Shown here in pieces: positions 17,512-28,690 of a DNA stretch of 64,000 nt. This DNA is from Pseudomonas sp. CAN1 (GTDB taxonomy: Bacteria; Pseudomonadota; Gammaproteobacteria; Pseudomonadales; Pseudomonadaceae). Below the pieces are notes generated by a model, which was not told the origin of the DNA, ran no database searches, and saw only the letters and a list, made by a program, of their open reading frames with translations. Where the stretch lies: NCBI RefSeq assembly GCF_030462585.1, contig NZ_JASMRU010000002.1, positions 124,001 through 188,000 of the forward strand. The letters are read 5' to 3'. The first letter of the stretch is position 1, and every line of letters begins with the position of its first letter. Both the position numbers and the translations under genes were made by a program.

Positions 17512-18468
17512 TTGAAAGTCCTGTTCCTGGTCCAGAAAGAACAACGTGCAATCCTCGACCGTCTCTACGACGGCATCGCCGAACACTGCGAATGTGACCT
17601 GCGCTGGCTGAGCAGCGACGAGCAGGCCAACCTGCGGCGTTATTTCCGCGAGCAGGTGGACGTCGCGAAATACGACCGCATCCTGTTCTTCCTGCGCTTC
17701 AAGAAGGAAATCCGCCAGGCATCCTTCATCCGCAGCGTGCCGAACCTGGTCATCCTCGAACACGACGCCTACCAGAACTATATTCCCTGCAAGTACACCG
17801 GCAAGTTCAGCGCCCACTATCGGCGCATGCCCTGGGTGCGGGTGATCAGTTCCGGTTTCATGGTCAGCGAACGCCTGCGCCAGGAAGGCTTTGACGCAGT
17901 GTTCGTGCCCAAGGGCTATGACCAGGATCTGCTTCATGATCTGGGTCGCCCACGGGATATCGAGCTGGCTTTCGTCGGCAGCACCGGCAGCGTCGCTTAC
18001 AGTGGCCGCAAGGCACTTCTGGACGAACTGGGGCAGGTGGAAAACCTGCTGGTCACCAAGACCAACTCCGGCGAGGATTACCTCAACACGCTCAATCGCA
18101 TCCGCTTCTTCGTTAGCGCGGATGTCGGCATGGGCGAGTACATGATCAAGAACTTCGAGGCCATGGCCTGCGGTTGCGTGCTCTTCGCCTACGATCAAGG
18201 GGAAGAGGAAAATCGTGCGCTCGGCCTGGTGGATATGCACAACGTGGTGCTGTACCGGGATATCCCGCAACTGCGCAGCAAGCTGCAGGTGCTGCGCGCC
18301 GATGCGGGCCTTGCCGAGCGCATCGCGCAGCAGGGGCGCGAACTCGCCCGTTCGTCGTTCGGCTTCAGCCAGATCGGTGCACGGATCGTCGAGAGCATGG
18401 CCGCGCCGCTGCGTTCGCAGGAACCGGCCGGCTGGCTGGACAGGTTGCTCAGCGTGATGGGGCGGTAA
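17512..18468 (+). CDS. ssg: Cell-surface polysaccharide glycosyltransferase Ssg
   Basis: 318-residue GT-B-type protein (MKVLFLVQKEQRAILDRLYDG), with a donor-site segment EYMIKNFEAMACGCVLFAYDQGEEE. Matches the Ssg family, linked in Pseudomonas to LPS outer core/O-antigen and exopolysaccharide production. The TTG at 17512 is favoured because GAAGG ends 7 nt before it; GTG 17506 (two residues longer) is the alternative. It lies 32 nt after the GT4 gene and 77 nt before wapR, and the latter gap contains the hairpin CGTGTCC-AC-GGACACG at 18499-18514. Confidence 0.85.
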   Translation: MKVLFLVQKEQRAILDRLYDGIAEHCECDLRWLSSDEQANLRRYFREQVDVAKYDRILFFLRFKKEIRQASFIRSVPNLVILEHDAYQNYIPCKYTGKFSAHYRRMPWVRVISSGFMVSERLRQEGFDAVFVPKGYDQDLLHDLGRPRDIELAFVGSTGSVAYSGRKALLDELGQVENLLVTKTNSGEDYLNTLNRIRFFVSADVGMGEYMIKNFEAMACGCVLFAYDQGEEENRALGLVDMHNVVLYRDIPQLRSKLQVLRADAGLAERIAQQGRELARSSFGFSQIGARIVESMAAPLRSQEPAGWLDRLLSVMGR

Positions 18469-18545
18469 GTCTTCCCGGATCAGGTGGCGTTGGCTCGACG
18501 TGTCCACGGACACGGTTTCATGTGGGTGAAGGGGAGATTGTCCAG

Positions 18546-19445
18546 ATGCTGTCTTGCGCAGCGAATTCGGTACGACCAGATGACCAGGCGCTGGTGAGCG
18601 TCATCATCGCCTCGTATAACCATGCTCCCTATATCGAGGCCAGCATTCGCAGCGTGCTGGCCCAGACTTATCCGTTCATCGAACTGCTGGTGGTGGATGA
18701 TGGCTCCACCGACGGCAGCGTCCAGCTGCTCAAGGGCCTGCAGGCCGAGCTGGGTTTCGACCTGCGCATCCAGGCCAACCAGGGCTTGTCCCGCACGCTC
18801 AATGAGTCGATCGCCCGCTGTCAGGGCAGCCTGATCGTGCCGTTCGGCTCCGACGACATCATGTTCCCCCAGCGCATCCAGCGGCAGGTCGAGCACCTGC
18901 GCGGCAAGCCGGAAGTGGGGATCTGCGCGGCCAACATCGAGATCATCGACTCCCACGGAGAGATCAAGGCCGAACGCGAGCAGGGTCACCGCTCGCTGCC
19001 GTTCCGCCGGCTGGACTTCGACGATCTGTTCCTCGATCGCAAGCCGGGGCCTATGGCGGCGACCCTGATGTTCCGCCGCGAGGCGCTGGAGAAGGTCGGC
19101 GGGTTCAATCCGGAAATCCGTCTCGAAGACGTCTACATCGAGTTGGCCATCACCCATGCCGGCTACGTCATCGATATCCTCGGCGAGGTGTTGGCCCAGT
19201 ACCGCAAGCATCCGACCAATACCTACAAGAACCTGCCGTTCATGGTCGACAACATGCTGCGCACCTATTCCCAGTACCGCGACCACCCGGCCTACGAGGA
19301 AGTGGTGATGCGCTACCGCAACTCGATGTTCCTCAAGTGCGCCAACCGCGACAAGCCGCTGGCGCGCCAGTTGCTGGGGGATATCACCCTGCGTTACTGG
19401 CGGCTCAAGACTCTGCGGGGCGTCTGTCGTCTGCTGCTGAAGTGA
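18546..19445 (+). CDS. wapR: GT2 rhamnosyltransferase, LPS outer core
   Basis: Family 2 glycosyltransferase of 299 residues: SVIIASYNHAPYIEASIRSV start, VVDDGSTDGS nucleotide-binding segment and SDDIMFP metal-binding region. WapR adds the alpha-1,3-rhamnose that receives O-antigen in P. aeruginosa; assignment rests on family plus synteny. ATG 18546 follows GGGGAG by 9 nt; the longer open frame upstream overlaps ssg and is not family-like. Its last 41 nt overlap the end of waaL on the other strand. Confidence 0.85.
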   Translation: MLSCAANSVRPDDQALVSVIIASYNHAPYIEASIRSVLAQTYPFIELLVVDDGSTDGSVQLLKGLQAELGFDLRIQANQGLSRTLNESIARCQGSLIVPFGSDDIMFPQRIQRQVEHLRGKPEVGICAANIEIIDSHGEIKAEREQGHRSLPFRRLDFDDLFLDRKPGPMAATLMFRREALEKVGGFNPEIRLEDVYIELAITHAGYVIDILGEVLAQYRKHPTNTYKNLPFMVDNMLRTYSQYRDHPAYEEVVMRYRNSMFLKCANRDKPLARQLLGDITLRYWRLKTLRGVCRLLLK

Positions 19446-20643
19446 GCTGGCGCTGTTCGAGGCGCAGTCGCACCCACTGCGCGTAGAGGAAGGCCATCGG
19501 CAGCCAGATCAGGAACCAGTGTTCCTTCGGCCGCGAGAGGAACGCCATGCCCTCGGTCAACCCGGCGCCCAGGCCGAATACCAGCCAGGTGGCGGCGATG
19601 AGCACCAGCGGCTCGTGGCGGTTCTTCCAGGCGAAAGTCATCGCGAAACCATAGAGCGTCGCCCACAGCGCCAGCCCCACTATGCCGCCGGCATAGAGGA
19701 CGCCCAGCTCCATATTGTGCGGGTCGGCCAGCAGTTGGCCGGGCACCTGGATGCGGATCGGATGGCCGAATCCATGACCGAACCAGGGCTTCTCGGAAAT
19801 CTGCCGCAGCGCGTCGAGCCAGATGGTCGGGCGGTGGGAGACGCCGCGCTGGGCCAGCAGGTCCGGGTAAAGCCAGATCTGCAGGGCCAGCAGGACGGCT
19901 ACGGCGGCAAGCGCGAGACTGCCGCGGCGAACATTGCAGGCGACCAGCAGCCAGAGCAGGGCGGCGATCATGCCCACCAGCGGGGTACGGGAGCCGGTGG
20001 CCAGCAGCAGTACGCCCAGCACCGCGAGGGCTGCGATAGGCGCCGGATTGAGCGGCGAGCGGCTCTGGAACCAGCGCGTCAGCCAGATGGCGGCGAAGGC
20101 GCCATACACATGGGCGCTGAGCAGGGCGTTATAGAGCGCGCCGTAGCCGGAGAAACGCTGGTGCGGCAGCTTATAGCCAGCCATGGCCACGAAGTAGCCC
20201 AGCGACAGCACGGCGCTCAGCACCGCGATCCAGCAGGCGGCCCTGACTACCAGGTCCAGTCGCTGCGGGGAGCGCATCGCCACCAGGGCTACGCCAAAGA
20301 ACAACAGCGCGATGAACAGTGGCCGCTTGAGCAGCGAGTCGAGCTTGTCATCCAGGTCGCCGGCCCAGGTCAGGGTCAACAGCATGTAGCAGCTGAAGGC
20401 GAGGAAGCTGAGGAACAGCGGGTTGCTCAGCAGCGACTTCCAGGGGCGCATCGAGAGCAGCAGGGCGATCAGTGTCGGTGCGGCGAAGAAGACGTAGAAG
20501 AGCCGGTGGTAGGCATTCCGCTCGCCGACCCAGAACATCCCCGTCAACAGGGCGACCAGGCCGATGGGCAGCAGGTAATGAGTGAAGAAGTTGTGGCAGC
20601 GGGCCAGGCGCCCGGTTCCGGCATCGACGACGTTGGTTCGCAT
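19405..20643 (-). CDS. waaL: O-antigen ligase
   Basis: Integral membrane protein of 412 residues with about 11-12 hydrophobic segments, joining undecaprenyl-linked O-antigen to lipid A-core on the periplasmic side. The Wzy_C-type periplasmic loop near residues 270-310 contains WFGHGFGHPIRI and DPHNMELGVLYAGGIVGL, with the conserved His of the ligase family. Starts at the ATG sharing an A with the upstream stop (TGATG); a longer open frame into the upstream gene was rejected. Converges on wapR with a 41-nt overlap. Confidence 0.92.
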   Translation of the reverse strand: MRTNVVDAGTGRLARCHNFFTHYLLPIGLVALLTGMFWVGERNAYHRLFYVFFAAPTLIALLLSMRPWKSLLSNPLFLSFLAFSCYMLLTLTWAGDLDDKLDSLLKRPLFIALLFFGVALVAMRSPQRLDLVVRAACWIAVLSAVLSLGYFVAMAGYKLPHQRFSGYGALYNALLSAHVYGAFAAIWLTRWFQSRSPLNPAPIAALAVLGVLLLATGSRTPLVGMIAALLWLLVACNVRRGSLALAAVAVLLALQIWLYPDLLAQRGVSHRPTIWLDALRQISEKPWFGHGFGHPIRIQVPGQLLADPHNMELGVLYAGGIVGLALWATLYGFAMTFAWKNRHEPLVLIAATWLVFGLGAGLTEGMAFLSRPKEHWFLIWLPMAFLYAQWVRLRLEQRQLTSAADDRRPAES

Positions 20644-21281
20644 CACAGGTAGGCTGAGTCCAGAATGTCCTGAGCGCGCAGGGCGCGCTCGCAGTGCGTG
20701 AGATAGGCGTCGATGACGCGCTGGTCGCGCATCAGCCATTGGCGGTCGTCGGCATAGCGCAGCATGTGGCTGAAGTTGCGCTTGCGTTGCGTGCGGCTGA
20801 GTGCGCGGCGCTGGACCTTCATATCGGAAATGTCGATCAGGCCGAGTGCGCCTTCGGGAGTCTGCACCACGTTACCCAGGTGCAGGGAGCGGAAGTAGAC
20901 ACCTTGGCCGTGCAGTTCGGCGATCAGTGCGCCAAGTCGCTCGCGCAGGTCGCCAGGTTCGTCATCGGCGCCGATCAGCTGGCGCAGGGTCAGCCCCGGC
21001 AGCGGATGGTAATGCACCGCATCGCGGCTGATGTCGGCGATGCGGTACACGCCGATGATCTGCGGGCAGGGGACGCGCAGCCGTTGCAGGGCTTCGGCGT
21101 TGTCGGCGAAGCGCTGGGCGTAGGGATAGATCGCCGCCGAGGAGATCAGCCGCTTGCGCCGAAAGAGTTTCAGGAAGTTGCCATCCGCCAGGCGCAGCAC
21201 CTTGTCGCCGTGCTGATCGGCTTCCAGTACCTGGGCACCGGCGCGCAGCGATTGGTAGGCGGAGAGGGCGAGGTCTTGCAT
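20643..21281 (-). CDS. InaA/RfaP-type kinase family protein
   Basis: 212-residue protein with a kinase-like catalytic segment: LHGQGVYFRSLHLGNVV and GLIDISDM, i.e. H-L-G-N where H-x-D-x4-N would be expected, so the catalytic Asp of the loop is replaced but the DFG-equivalent Asp is present. ATG 21281 is preceded by AGGAAG; a 16-residue upstream extension is possible but has no ribosome site. Co-transcribed with waaL and divergent from msbA, so a role in LPS core or O-antigen maturation is inferred. Confidence 0.82.
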   Translation of the reverse strand: MQDLALSAYQSLRAGAQVLEADQHGDKVLRLADGNFLKLFRRKRLISSAAIYPYAQRFADNAEALQRLRVPCPQIIGVYRIADISRDAVHYHPLPGLTLRQLIGADDEPGDLRERLGALIAELHGQGVYFRSLHLGNVVQTPEGALGLIDISDMKVQRRALSRTQRKRNFSHMLRYADDRQWLMRDQRVIDAYLTHCERALRAQDILDSAYL

Positions 21282-21341
21282 GGAGGCTTCCTGTTCGGGG
21301 CCGGCTATAGTAGCCCAGCCGCCGGGCAAACGAGAGCGCTG

Positions 21342-21350
21342 TGTTATAAT
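21342..21350 (+). promoter_or_regulatory. Extended -10 promoter for msbA
   Basis: TGTTATAAT (TG at 21342, consensus TATAAT at 21345-21350) sits 30 nt before the msbA ATG. No convincing -35 box is visible, as expected for extended -10 promoters. Confidence 0.6.
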
Positions 21351-21379
21351 CGCCGACCTTTCAAGTGTGCGATTCCTAC

Positions 21380-23197
<1,818 letters not shown>

Positions 23198-23219
23198 CGC
23201 CGGAGCGGAATGCCCTGAC

Positions 23220-24116
23220 ATGCTGAATCGCCTGCGCTTGTTCCGCGAACGCGGCTGGACGCCCATCGCGGCGGCGGACTATGCCGCCGCCTGGCAGCAG
23301 TTCGGCGGCAGCGTTGCCACTCACCCCGATGTCGTCGAGCGCCTGGCGCAGCTGGCCGGTATCCCGGTGCGCTACCTGGGCTGGTTCGAGGGCGATGAAT
23401 TGCGCGCCGCCGTGCCGACCTGGGGGCGCAACCTCGCGCTGTCCAAGGATGTGCTCAAGCGCGAGAGCAAGAAGGCGCTGTTCGACCTGGGCAACGCCGA
23501 GATCATCCTGCCGATTGCCGAAGGTGCGCGCATCGAACTGCGCCACCAGGTGCGCTACCTCTCCGAGCTGAACCGCGAGCAGGTCAGCGACGCCCGCGAG
23601 CAGCCCGAGCAACTGGCGATGAACCGCGCGCCGGCCGACTTCTCGAAGAAGTTCCGCTACAACCAGCGCCGCGAACAGCGCCTGCTGGAAGAGGCGGGTG
23701 GCGTGCTGCAGCCCATGAGCGAGCTGAGTCCCGAGGAACAGGCGCGCATCTATGCCGACCTGTTCCAGCGCCGCTGGGAATTCGAGGTGCCGGGCAAGGC
23801 GCGGCTCGCCGAAGTCTTCGGCCTGATGCGCGAATTCATGCGCGGCTCGCTGGTGCGCCTGGACGGCGAGCCGGTGGCGATCCAGATTCTCTACCGGGTC
23901 GAAGCCCCGAAGTGGGTCAGCGTCGAGTACATCAACGGCGGCGTCGCCCCGGAGAACCGCGACTTCAGCCCCGGCAGCGTACTCAGCTTCGTCAATACCC
24001 AGGAGGCCTGGGCCGACGCCGAGGCGCTGGGCAAGCCGCTGCGCTATTCCTTCGGCCGCGCCGACCGCGAATACAAGGACCGCTGGTGCCATCGCGTGCC
24101 GGTGTTCCAGGTCTGA
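23220..24116 (+). CDS. mig-14: Mig-14 family protein
   Basis: 298-residue cytoplasmic or membrane-associated protein of the Mig-14 family, GNAT-like fold, linked in Salmonella and P. aeruginosa to cationic antimicrobial peptide resistance. Recognised by MLNRLRLFRERGWTPIAAADY, KKFRYNQRREQRLLEEAGG and the C-terminal YSFGRADREYKDRWCH. It lies 22 nt after msbA and is followed 86 nt later by dnpA. In P. aeruginosa, as I recall, mig-14 and dnpA lie between wapH and ssg, so this pair has moved as a unit. Confidence 0.88.
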   Translation: MLNRLRLFRERGWTPIAAADYAAAWQQFGGSVATHPDVVERLAQLAGIPVRYLGWFEGDELRAAVPTWGRNLALSKDVLKRESKKALFDLGNAEIILPIAEGARIELRHQVRYLSELNREQVSDAREQPEQLAMNRAPADFSKKFRYNQRREQRLLEEAGGVLQPMSELSPEEQARIYADLFQRRWEFEVPGKARLAEVFGLMREFMRGSLVRLDGEPVAIQILYRVEAPKWVSVEYINGGVAPENRDFSPGSVLSFVNTQEAWADAEALGKPLRYSFGRADREYKDRWCHRVPVFQV

Positions 24117-24156
24117 CGTCGGCTTTCCATTGGATCGCACGGCGGCTTCACGGGTG

Positions 24157-24186
24157 CGTAGGAGCGGACTCCATCCGCGATTGGCC
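24157..24186. repeat. Single REP-like unit
   Basis: CGTAGGAGCGGACTCCATCC followed by GCGATTGG, the second REP subtype of this window (GGACTCC-N-TCCGCGA rather than GAGCTTGCTCGCGAA). It sits in the mig-14/dnpA gap; the AGGGAGAA ribosome site of dnpA follows. Confidence 0.7.
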
Positions 24187-24202
24187 TTGAGGGAGAATCA
24201 GC

Positions 24203-25615
24203 ATGACCGGGCGTAAACAACAGCTGCTCAAACAGCACCGCCGCAAGAAACGCGCGGTGCTGCTCGTCGCCCTGCTGGCGCTGATCCTGCTGGGCATCTT
24301 CGCGCCCTGGTGGAGTGTGCCGCTGGCCGTGCTGCTCGGCTGGGTCGCCCACGAAGCGTGGTTCGCCGACCACCTGTTCTACTCGCCGCGCGACGACTAC
24401 CGCTACGACTTCCCCGAGGGCTCCATCGCCCTGCCGGTCTCCCTCGGCCCGCACGGCCTGCATGTCGCCACCGGCGCGCTGCCGGAGAACGAGGAAACGC
24501 TGGTGCTGGAGATCGAGGTCAAGGCCTCGCTGCTCGGTCGCTGGCTCGACCCGCAGGTACTGGTCGAAGGTGTCGAGAGCGACCGCCAGGACTTCGAACG
24601 CGGCGTCAGCGGCAAGCGCTACATCAACCTCTCCGGCCAGGGCGAAGCGCTGCGCTCCGGCCAGTTGCGCATCCGCAGCCGCCACTGCCGGCTGGCGCAA
24701 CAGGGCGTGCTGCACGCCTTCCACAACCCGGACTACGCCCAGCAGCGCCTGCTGATCATCGCGCCCCACGCCGACGACGCCGAGCTGGCTGCCTTCGGCC
24801 AGTACAGCCGCTGCCCTGAGGCCTGGATCGTCACCCTGACCCAGGGCGAAATCGAGGCCGAGTACTACCAGCGCCTCGGCCTGGGCAAGGCCGCCGCCGC
24901 CAAGCTCAAGGGCCGCCTGCGCACCTGGGACAGCATTGCCGCGCCGCTCTGGGGCGGCGTGCCTACCGATCACTGCGTGCAGCTGGGCTACTACTGCCTG
25001 CAACTGCCGGCCATGGCCGCCGATCCAAGCCAGGCATTCGGCTCGCGAGAGTCTGGTGATATCGATATCCGCAGTGCGCGCGGCCTCAATCCCTTCGCCT
25101 TGCCGGGCGACAGCGATGGCGCGCCGACCTGGCTCAATCTGGTGGCCGACCTCACCGCGCTGATCGAACGCATCCGCCCGGAAGTGATCCTCACCGCGCA
25201 CCCGGAGCTGGACCCCCACGCCGACCATGTGCACGCCACTCAGGCGACGCTGGAGGCCATCAGTCACAGCAGCTGGAAGCCGCAGACCCTGCTGCTCTAC
25301 GCCAACCATCTGGCCGACAACGACCGCTGGCCCATGGGCCCGGCCGATGGCGGCATCGCCCTGCCACCTTGTATCGAGGCATTGCCGGCCGACCCGTTGT
25401 GGAGCCCGGTACTGGATGCCGAAACCCGCATCGACAAGGCCCAGGCGCTGGCCCTGCAGCACGACCTGCAGACCCCGCTCACCGGCAAGAAGTGCCTGCG
25501 CCGGCTGATCCAGCGCGTGCTCGCCGGGCGTCAGTGGCCGGTCACCGGCGACGACGAATTCTTCCGCAAGGCGGTGCGCCGCCACGAGCTGTTCTGGGTG
25601 CGCAAAGTCCCCTAG
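24203..25615 (+). CDS. dnpA: PIG-L family de-N-acetylase
   Basis: 470-residue membrane-anchored deacetylase. Basic N-terminus then hydrophobic segments at residues 18-55 (VLLVALLALILLGIFAPWW). The PIG-L zinc motif PHADDAE is at about 188-194, with a second HPELDPHADHVHA motif near 333-345 supplying metal ligands. P. aeruginosa DnpA influences fluoroquinolone tolerance and acts on surface glycans; substrate not shown. Ribosome site GAGGGAGAA precedes the ATG. Confidence 0.88.
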   Translation: MTGRKQQLLKQHRRKKRAVLLVALLALILLGIFAPWWSVPLAVLLGWVAHEAWFADHLFYSPRDDYRYDFPEGSIALPVSLGPHGLHVATGALPENEETLVLEIEVKASLLGRWLDPQVLVEGVESDRQDFERGVSGKRYINLSGQGEALRSGQLRIRSRHCRLAQQGVLHAFHNPDYAQQRLLIIAPHADDAELAAFGQYSRCPEAWIVTLTQGEIEAEYYQRLGLGKAAAAKLKGRLRTWDSIAAPLWGGVPTDHCVQLGYYCLQLPAMAADPSQAFGSRESGDIDIRSARGLNPFALPGDSDGAPTWLNLVADLTALIERIRPEVILTAHPELDPHADHVHATQATLEAISHSSWKPQTLLLYANHLADNDRWPMGPADGGIALPPCIEALPADPLWSPVLDAETRIDKAQALALQHDLQTPLTGKKCLRRLIQRVLAGRQWPVTGDDEFFRKAVRRHELFWVRKVP

Positions 25616-25664
25616 CTGTCGCCGTGACCGCCCGGTGTTCGGCGCAAGTCGCACTGGGCGGCTA

Positions 25665-25673
25665 TGGTATTAT
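25665..25673 (+). promoter_or_regulatory. Extended -10 promoter candidate for hldE
   Basis: TGGTATTAT (TG at 25665, TATTAT 25668-25673) lies 29 nt before the hldE ATG, a layout parallel to the msbA promoter. No clear -35 box. Confidence 0.45.
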
Positions 25674-25702
25674 CCGCGGCGATTTCGACCTGCGGAGTTC
25701 CC

Positions 25703-27127
25703 ATGAAATTGACCATGCCCCGATTCGATCAGGCCCCCGTGCTGGTGGTTGGCGACGTTATGCTCGACCGCTATTGGCACGGCGCGACCTCGCGCATCTC
25801 GCCCGAGGCGCCGGTGCCCGTGGTGCGGGTCGAGCAGCATGAGGACCGCCCCGGTGGCGCCGCCAACGTCGCACTGAACCTCGCCGCCCTCGGCGCCCCG
25901 GCCTTCCTGGTCGGCGTCACCGGCGTCGACGAAGCCGCCGACAGCCTGAGCGACAGCCTGCAGGCGGTGGGCGTGACCACCCGCTTCCAGCGCATCGCCG
26001 GCCAGCCGACCATCGTCAAGCTGCGGGTCATGAGCCGCCACCAGCAACTGCTGCGCGTAGACTTCGAGGAAGCCTTCCGCACCGACGCCGTGGCCCTGTC
26101 CGCCGACGTCGAGGCGCTGCTGGACCAGGTCCGCGTGCTGGTGCTCTCCGACTACGGCAAGGGCGCGCTGAAGAACCACCAGCAACTGATCCAGGCCGCC
26201 CGCAAGCGCGGCATCCCGGTGCTGGCCGACCCCAAGGGCAAGGACTTCGCCATCTACCGTGGCGCCAGCCTGATCACCCCGAACCTCTCCGAATTCGAAG
26301 CCATCGTCGGTCGCTGCACCGACGAGGCCGACCTGGTCGCCAAGGGCCAGCAACTGATGACCGAGCTGGAACTCGGCGCGCTGCTGGTCACCCGTGGCGA
26401 ACACGGCATGACCCTGCTGCGCCCCGGCCATAGCGCCCTGCACCTGCCGGCCCGTGCCCGCGAGGTGTTCGACGTTACCGGCGCCGGCGATACCGTGATC
26501 TCCACCCTGGCCGGCGCCATCGCCGCCGGTGAAGACCTGCCGCAGGCCGTGGCCCTGGCCAACCTCGCGGCTGGCATCGTCGTCGGCAAGCTCGGTACCG
26601 CTGCCATCAGCGCCCCGGAACTGCGCCGCGCCGTGCAGCGCGAGCAGGGCTCCGAGCGTGGCGTGCTGAGCCTCGACCAGCTGCTGCTGGCCATCGAGGA
26701 CGCCCGCGCCCATGGCGAGAAGATCGTCTTCACCAACGGCTGCTTCGACATCCTCCACGCCGGCCATGTGACCTACCTGGAGCAGGCCCGCGCCCAGGGC
26801 GACCGGCTGATCGTCGGCACCAACGACGATGCCTCGGTGACCCGCCTGAAAGGCCCCGGCCGGCCGATCAACAGCGTCGACCGCCGCATGGCCGTGCTCG
26901 CCGGCCTCGGTGCGGTGGACTGGGTCGTCAGCTTCTCCGAAGACACCCCCGAGCGCCTGCTCACCGAAGTCCGTCCGGACGTGCTGGTGAAGGGCGGCGA
27001 CTACGGTGTCGAGCAGGTGGTCGGTGCCGATATCGTCAAGGCCTACGGCGGCGAAGTCCGCGTGCTGGGCCTGGTGGAAAACAGCTCCACCACTGCCATC
27101 GTCGAGAAGATCCGCCACCAGGGCTGA
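25703..27127 (+). CDS. hldE: Bifunctional heptose-7-phosphate kinase / heptose-1-phosphate adenylyltransferase
   Basis: Makes ADP-heptose, the donor for WaaC/WaaF. 474 residues, matching the fused form. N-terminal PfkB/ribokinase domain (residues 1-320: [32 protein letters not shown] with the catalytic Asp), C-terminal cytidylyltransferase-like domain from about 340 ([13 protein letters not shown] at about 345-357, nucleotide-binding HxGH). ATG chosen over an upstream in-frame start because GGAG lies 5 nt before it. Confidence 0.97.
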   Translation: MKLTMPRFDQAPVLVVGDVMLDRYWHGATSRISPEAPVPVVRVEQHEDRPGGAANVALNLAALGAPAFLVGVTGVDEAADSLSDSLQAVGVTTRFQRIAGQPTIVKLRVMSRHQQLLRVDFEEAFRTDAVALSADVEALLDQVRVLVLSDYGKGALKNHQQLIQAARKRGIPVLADPKGKDFAIYRGASLITPNLSEFEAIVGRCTDEADLVAKGQQLMTELELGALLVTRGEHGMTLLRPGHSALHLPARAREVFDVTGAGDTVISTLAGAIAAGEDLPQAVALANLAAGIVVGKLGTAAISAPELRRAVQREQGSERGVLSLDQLLLAIEDARAHGEKIVFTNGCFDILHAGHVTYLEQARAQGDRLIVGTNDDASVTRLKGPGRPINSVDRRMAVLAGLGAVDWVVSFSEDTPERLLTEVRPDVLVKGGDYGVEQVVGADIVKAYGGEVRVLGLVENSSTTAIVEKIRHQG

Positions 27128-27146
27128 TCTTTCTTTCCTGTGGCTT

Positions 27147-27264
27147 CCCCTCACCCTGACCCTCTCCCGGAGGGCGAGGGAACCGTTCGGTGCAGGATGA
27201 AACCACAGCGTCCGCCGGCACCGTCTGCCCCCTTTCCCTGAGGGGGAGGGCTGGGGTGAGGGGG
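27147..27264. repeat. Diverged copy of the CCCTCTCCC imperfect palindromic element
   Basis: Ends are inverted: CCCCTCACCCTGACCCTCTC at the left and GGGCTGGGGTGAGGGGG at the right, with short internal hairpins of the same CCCTC/GAGGG type. About 118 bp, shorter and more diverged than the copies at 29933 and 36325. Fills most of the hldE to acyl-CoA dehydrogenase gap. Confidence 0.7.
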
Positions 27265-27396
27265 TAACCCAGGCAGAGGTTTCCAGATCCACCTCCACTG
27301 ACCGCGTTGCCAGCGACTGACGGCAAAGCGGTCATGGTCCCTGCGGCAATTTGCAGCGCATGATCGGGGCATCCACCCTCCGCGGAGCGAGATGCC

Positions 27397-28680
27397 ATGA
27401 CCACCGACGTGCAGGGCCGCGCCCTGGCCGTGCTGAACCGTGTCGCCCAGGCCGACTGGCCGGACCGACTGAAGCTGCGCAAACCCTTCGAAAGACTCCT
27501 CTACAGCGGCAGCCGCACCGGCTTCCGGCTGGCCAGCGAGCGCGCCGCCAAACAGCCCAAGACCCCACGCAAGGCCGACCCGGACGGACTGTTCGACCTG
27601 TCCCTGTCCGACGAGCAGCAGATGCTGGTGGAAATGCTCGAAGGCTTCGCCGCCGAAGTGCTGCGCCCGGCCGCCCATGAGGCGGACGCCAAGGCCAGCC
27701 TGAGCCTGGAGCTGCTGGCCCAGGCGCAGGAACTCGGCCTGACCCACTACGGCGTCAGCGAAGTGCACGGCGGCATGGCCGGCGAGCGCACCGTGGTGAC
27801 CAACGCACTGATTGCTGAAGCCCTCGCCCGTGGCGACTTGAGCCTGGCTGCGGCGCTGCTGGTGCCGTTGTCGGCGGCCAACTGCATTCGTCGCTGGGCC
27901 TCCCCAGAGCAACAGGCGCGCTGGCTGCCGGCTTTCGTCGGCGAAGAGGCCGCGCCGCTGATCGCCATCGCGGTGAACGAGCCGCAGCTGCTGGCCGACC
28001 CGCTGCGCCTGTCGACCAAGGCGCGCAAGCGCGGTTCGAGCTACACGCTGACCGGCGAGAAGTGCCTGGTCGTGCGCGGCGTGGACGCGCAGAAACTGAT
28101 CGTCGCGGCGGATGTCGGTGATGGCCCGGCGCTGTTCCTCATCGACACCCGCGCCAAGGGCGTCGAGGTGCGCGCCGAACCGGCCATGGGCCTGAAGGCC
28201 ACTGGCACTGCGCGGGTGCGTCTCAAGGGCGTGAAGGTGCCGGCTGAACAGCGGTTGGCAGTGGAGCGCTTCGACTACCAGGCCTTCCTCGATCACACCG
28301 CGCTGGCCTGGTGCGCGCTGGCCGTGGGCACCGGGCAGGCCGCGCTGGACTACGTGATCACCTACTGCAACGAGCGCGAGGCTTTCGGCGAGCCGATCAG
28401 CCATCGCCAGGGCGTGGCCTTCATGGTCGCCGACATCGCTGTCGAGCTGGATGCCATGCGCCTGATGGTCTGGCGCGCCTGCGCGCTGGCTGAGCGTGGC
28501 CAGCCGTTCCACCGTGAGGCCTATCTGGCGAAGCTGCTCTGCGCCGAGAAGGCGATGAAGATCGGCACCGACGCGGTGCAACTGCTCGGCGGCCACGGTT
28601 TCACCCAGGAACACCCGGCCGAGCGCTGGTACCGCGACCTGCGCGCCGTCAGCCTGATGGCTGGCGGCCTGCACCTGTAA
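27397..28680 (+). CDS. Acyl-CoA dehydrogenase family protein, subunit 1 (degenerate catalytic end)
   Basis: 427 residues, acyl-CoA dehydrogenase fold with a basic N-terminal extension of about 60 residues. It keeps the FAD-pyrophosphate region NEREAFGEPISHRQ and QLLGGHGFTQE, but the mid-domain TEPxxGSD motif is replaced (NEPQLLADPL) and the C-terminal EGT motif carrying the catalytic Glu is missing (YRDLRAVSLMAGGLHL, stop). The next gene has exactly the opposite pattern, so the two probably form one heteromeric enzyme. Substrate unknown. The ATG follows GGAGCGAG. Confidence 0.9.
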   Translation: MTTDVQGRALAVLNRVAQADWPDRLKLRKPFERLLYSGSRTGFRLASERAAKQPKTPRKADPDGLFDLSLSDEQQMLVEMLEGFAAEVLRPAAHEADAKASLSLELLAQAQELGLTHYGVSEVHGGMAGERTVVTNALIAEALARGDLSLAAALLVPLSAANCIRRWASPEQQARWLPAFVGEEAAPLIAIAVNEPQLLADPLRLSTKARKRGSSYTLTGEKCLVVRGVDAQKLIVAADVGDGPALFLIDTRAKGVEVRAEPAMGLKATGTARVRLKGVKVPAEQRLAVERFDYQAFLDHTALAWCALAVGTGQAALDYVITYCNEREAFGEPISHRQGVAFMVADIAVELDAMRLMVWRACALAERGQPFHREAYLAKLLCAEKAMKIGTDAVQLLGGHGFTQEHPAERWYRDLRAVSLMAGGLHL

Positions 28681-28690
28681 GGAGCTTTGC

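Noticed and set aside
18174..18545. Upstream extension of wapR
   Set aside because: Overlaps ssg in another frame; the GT2 domain begins right after ATG 18546, which has a ribosome site.
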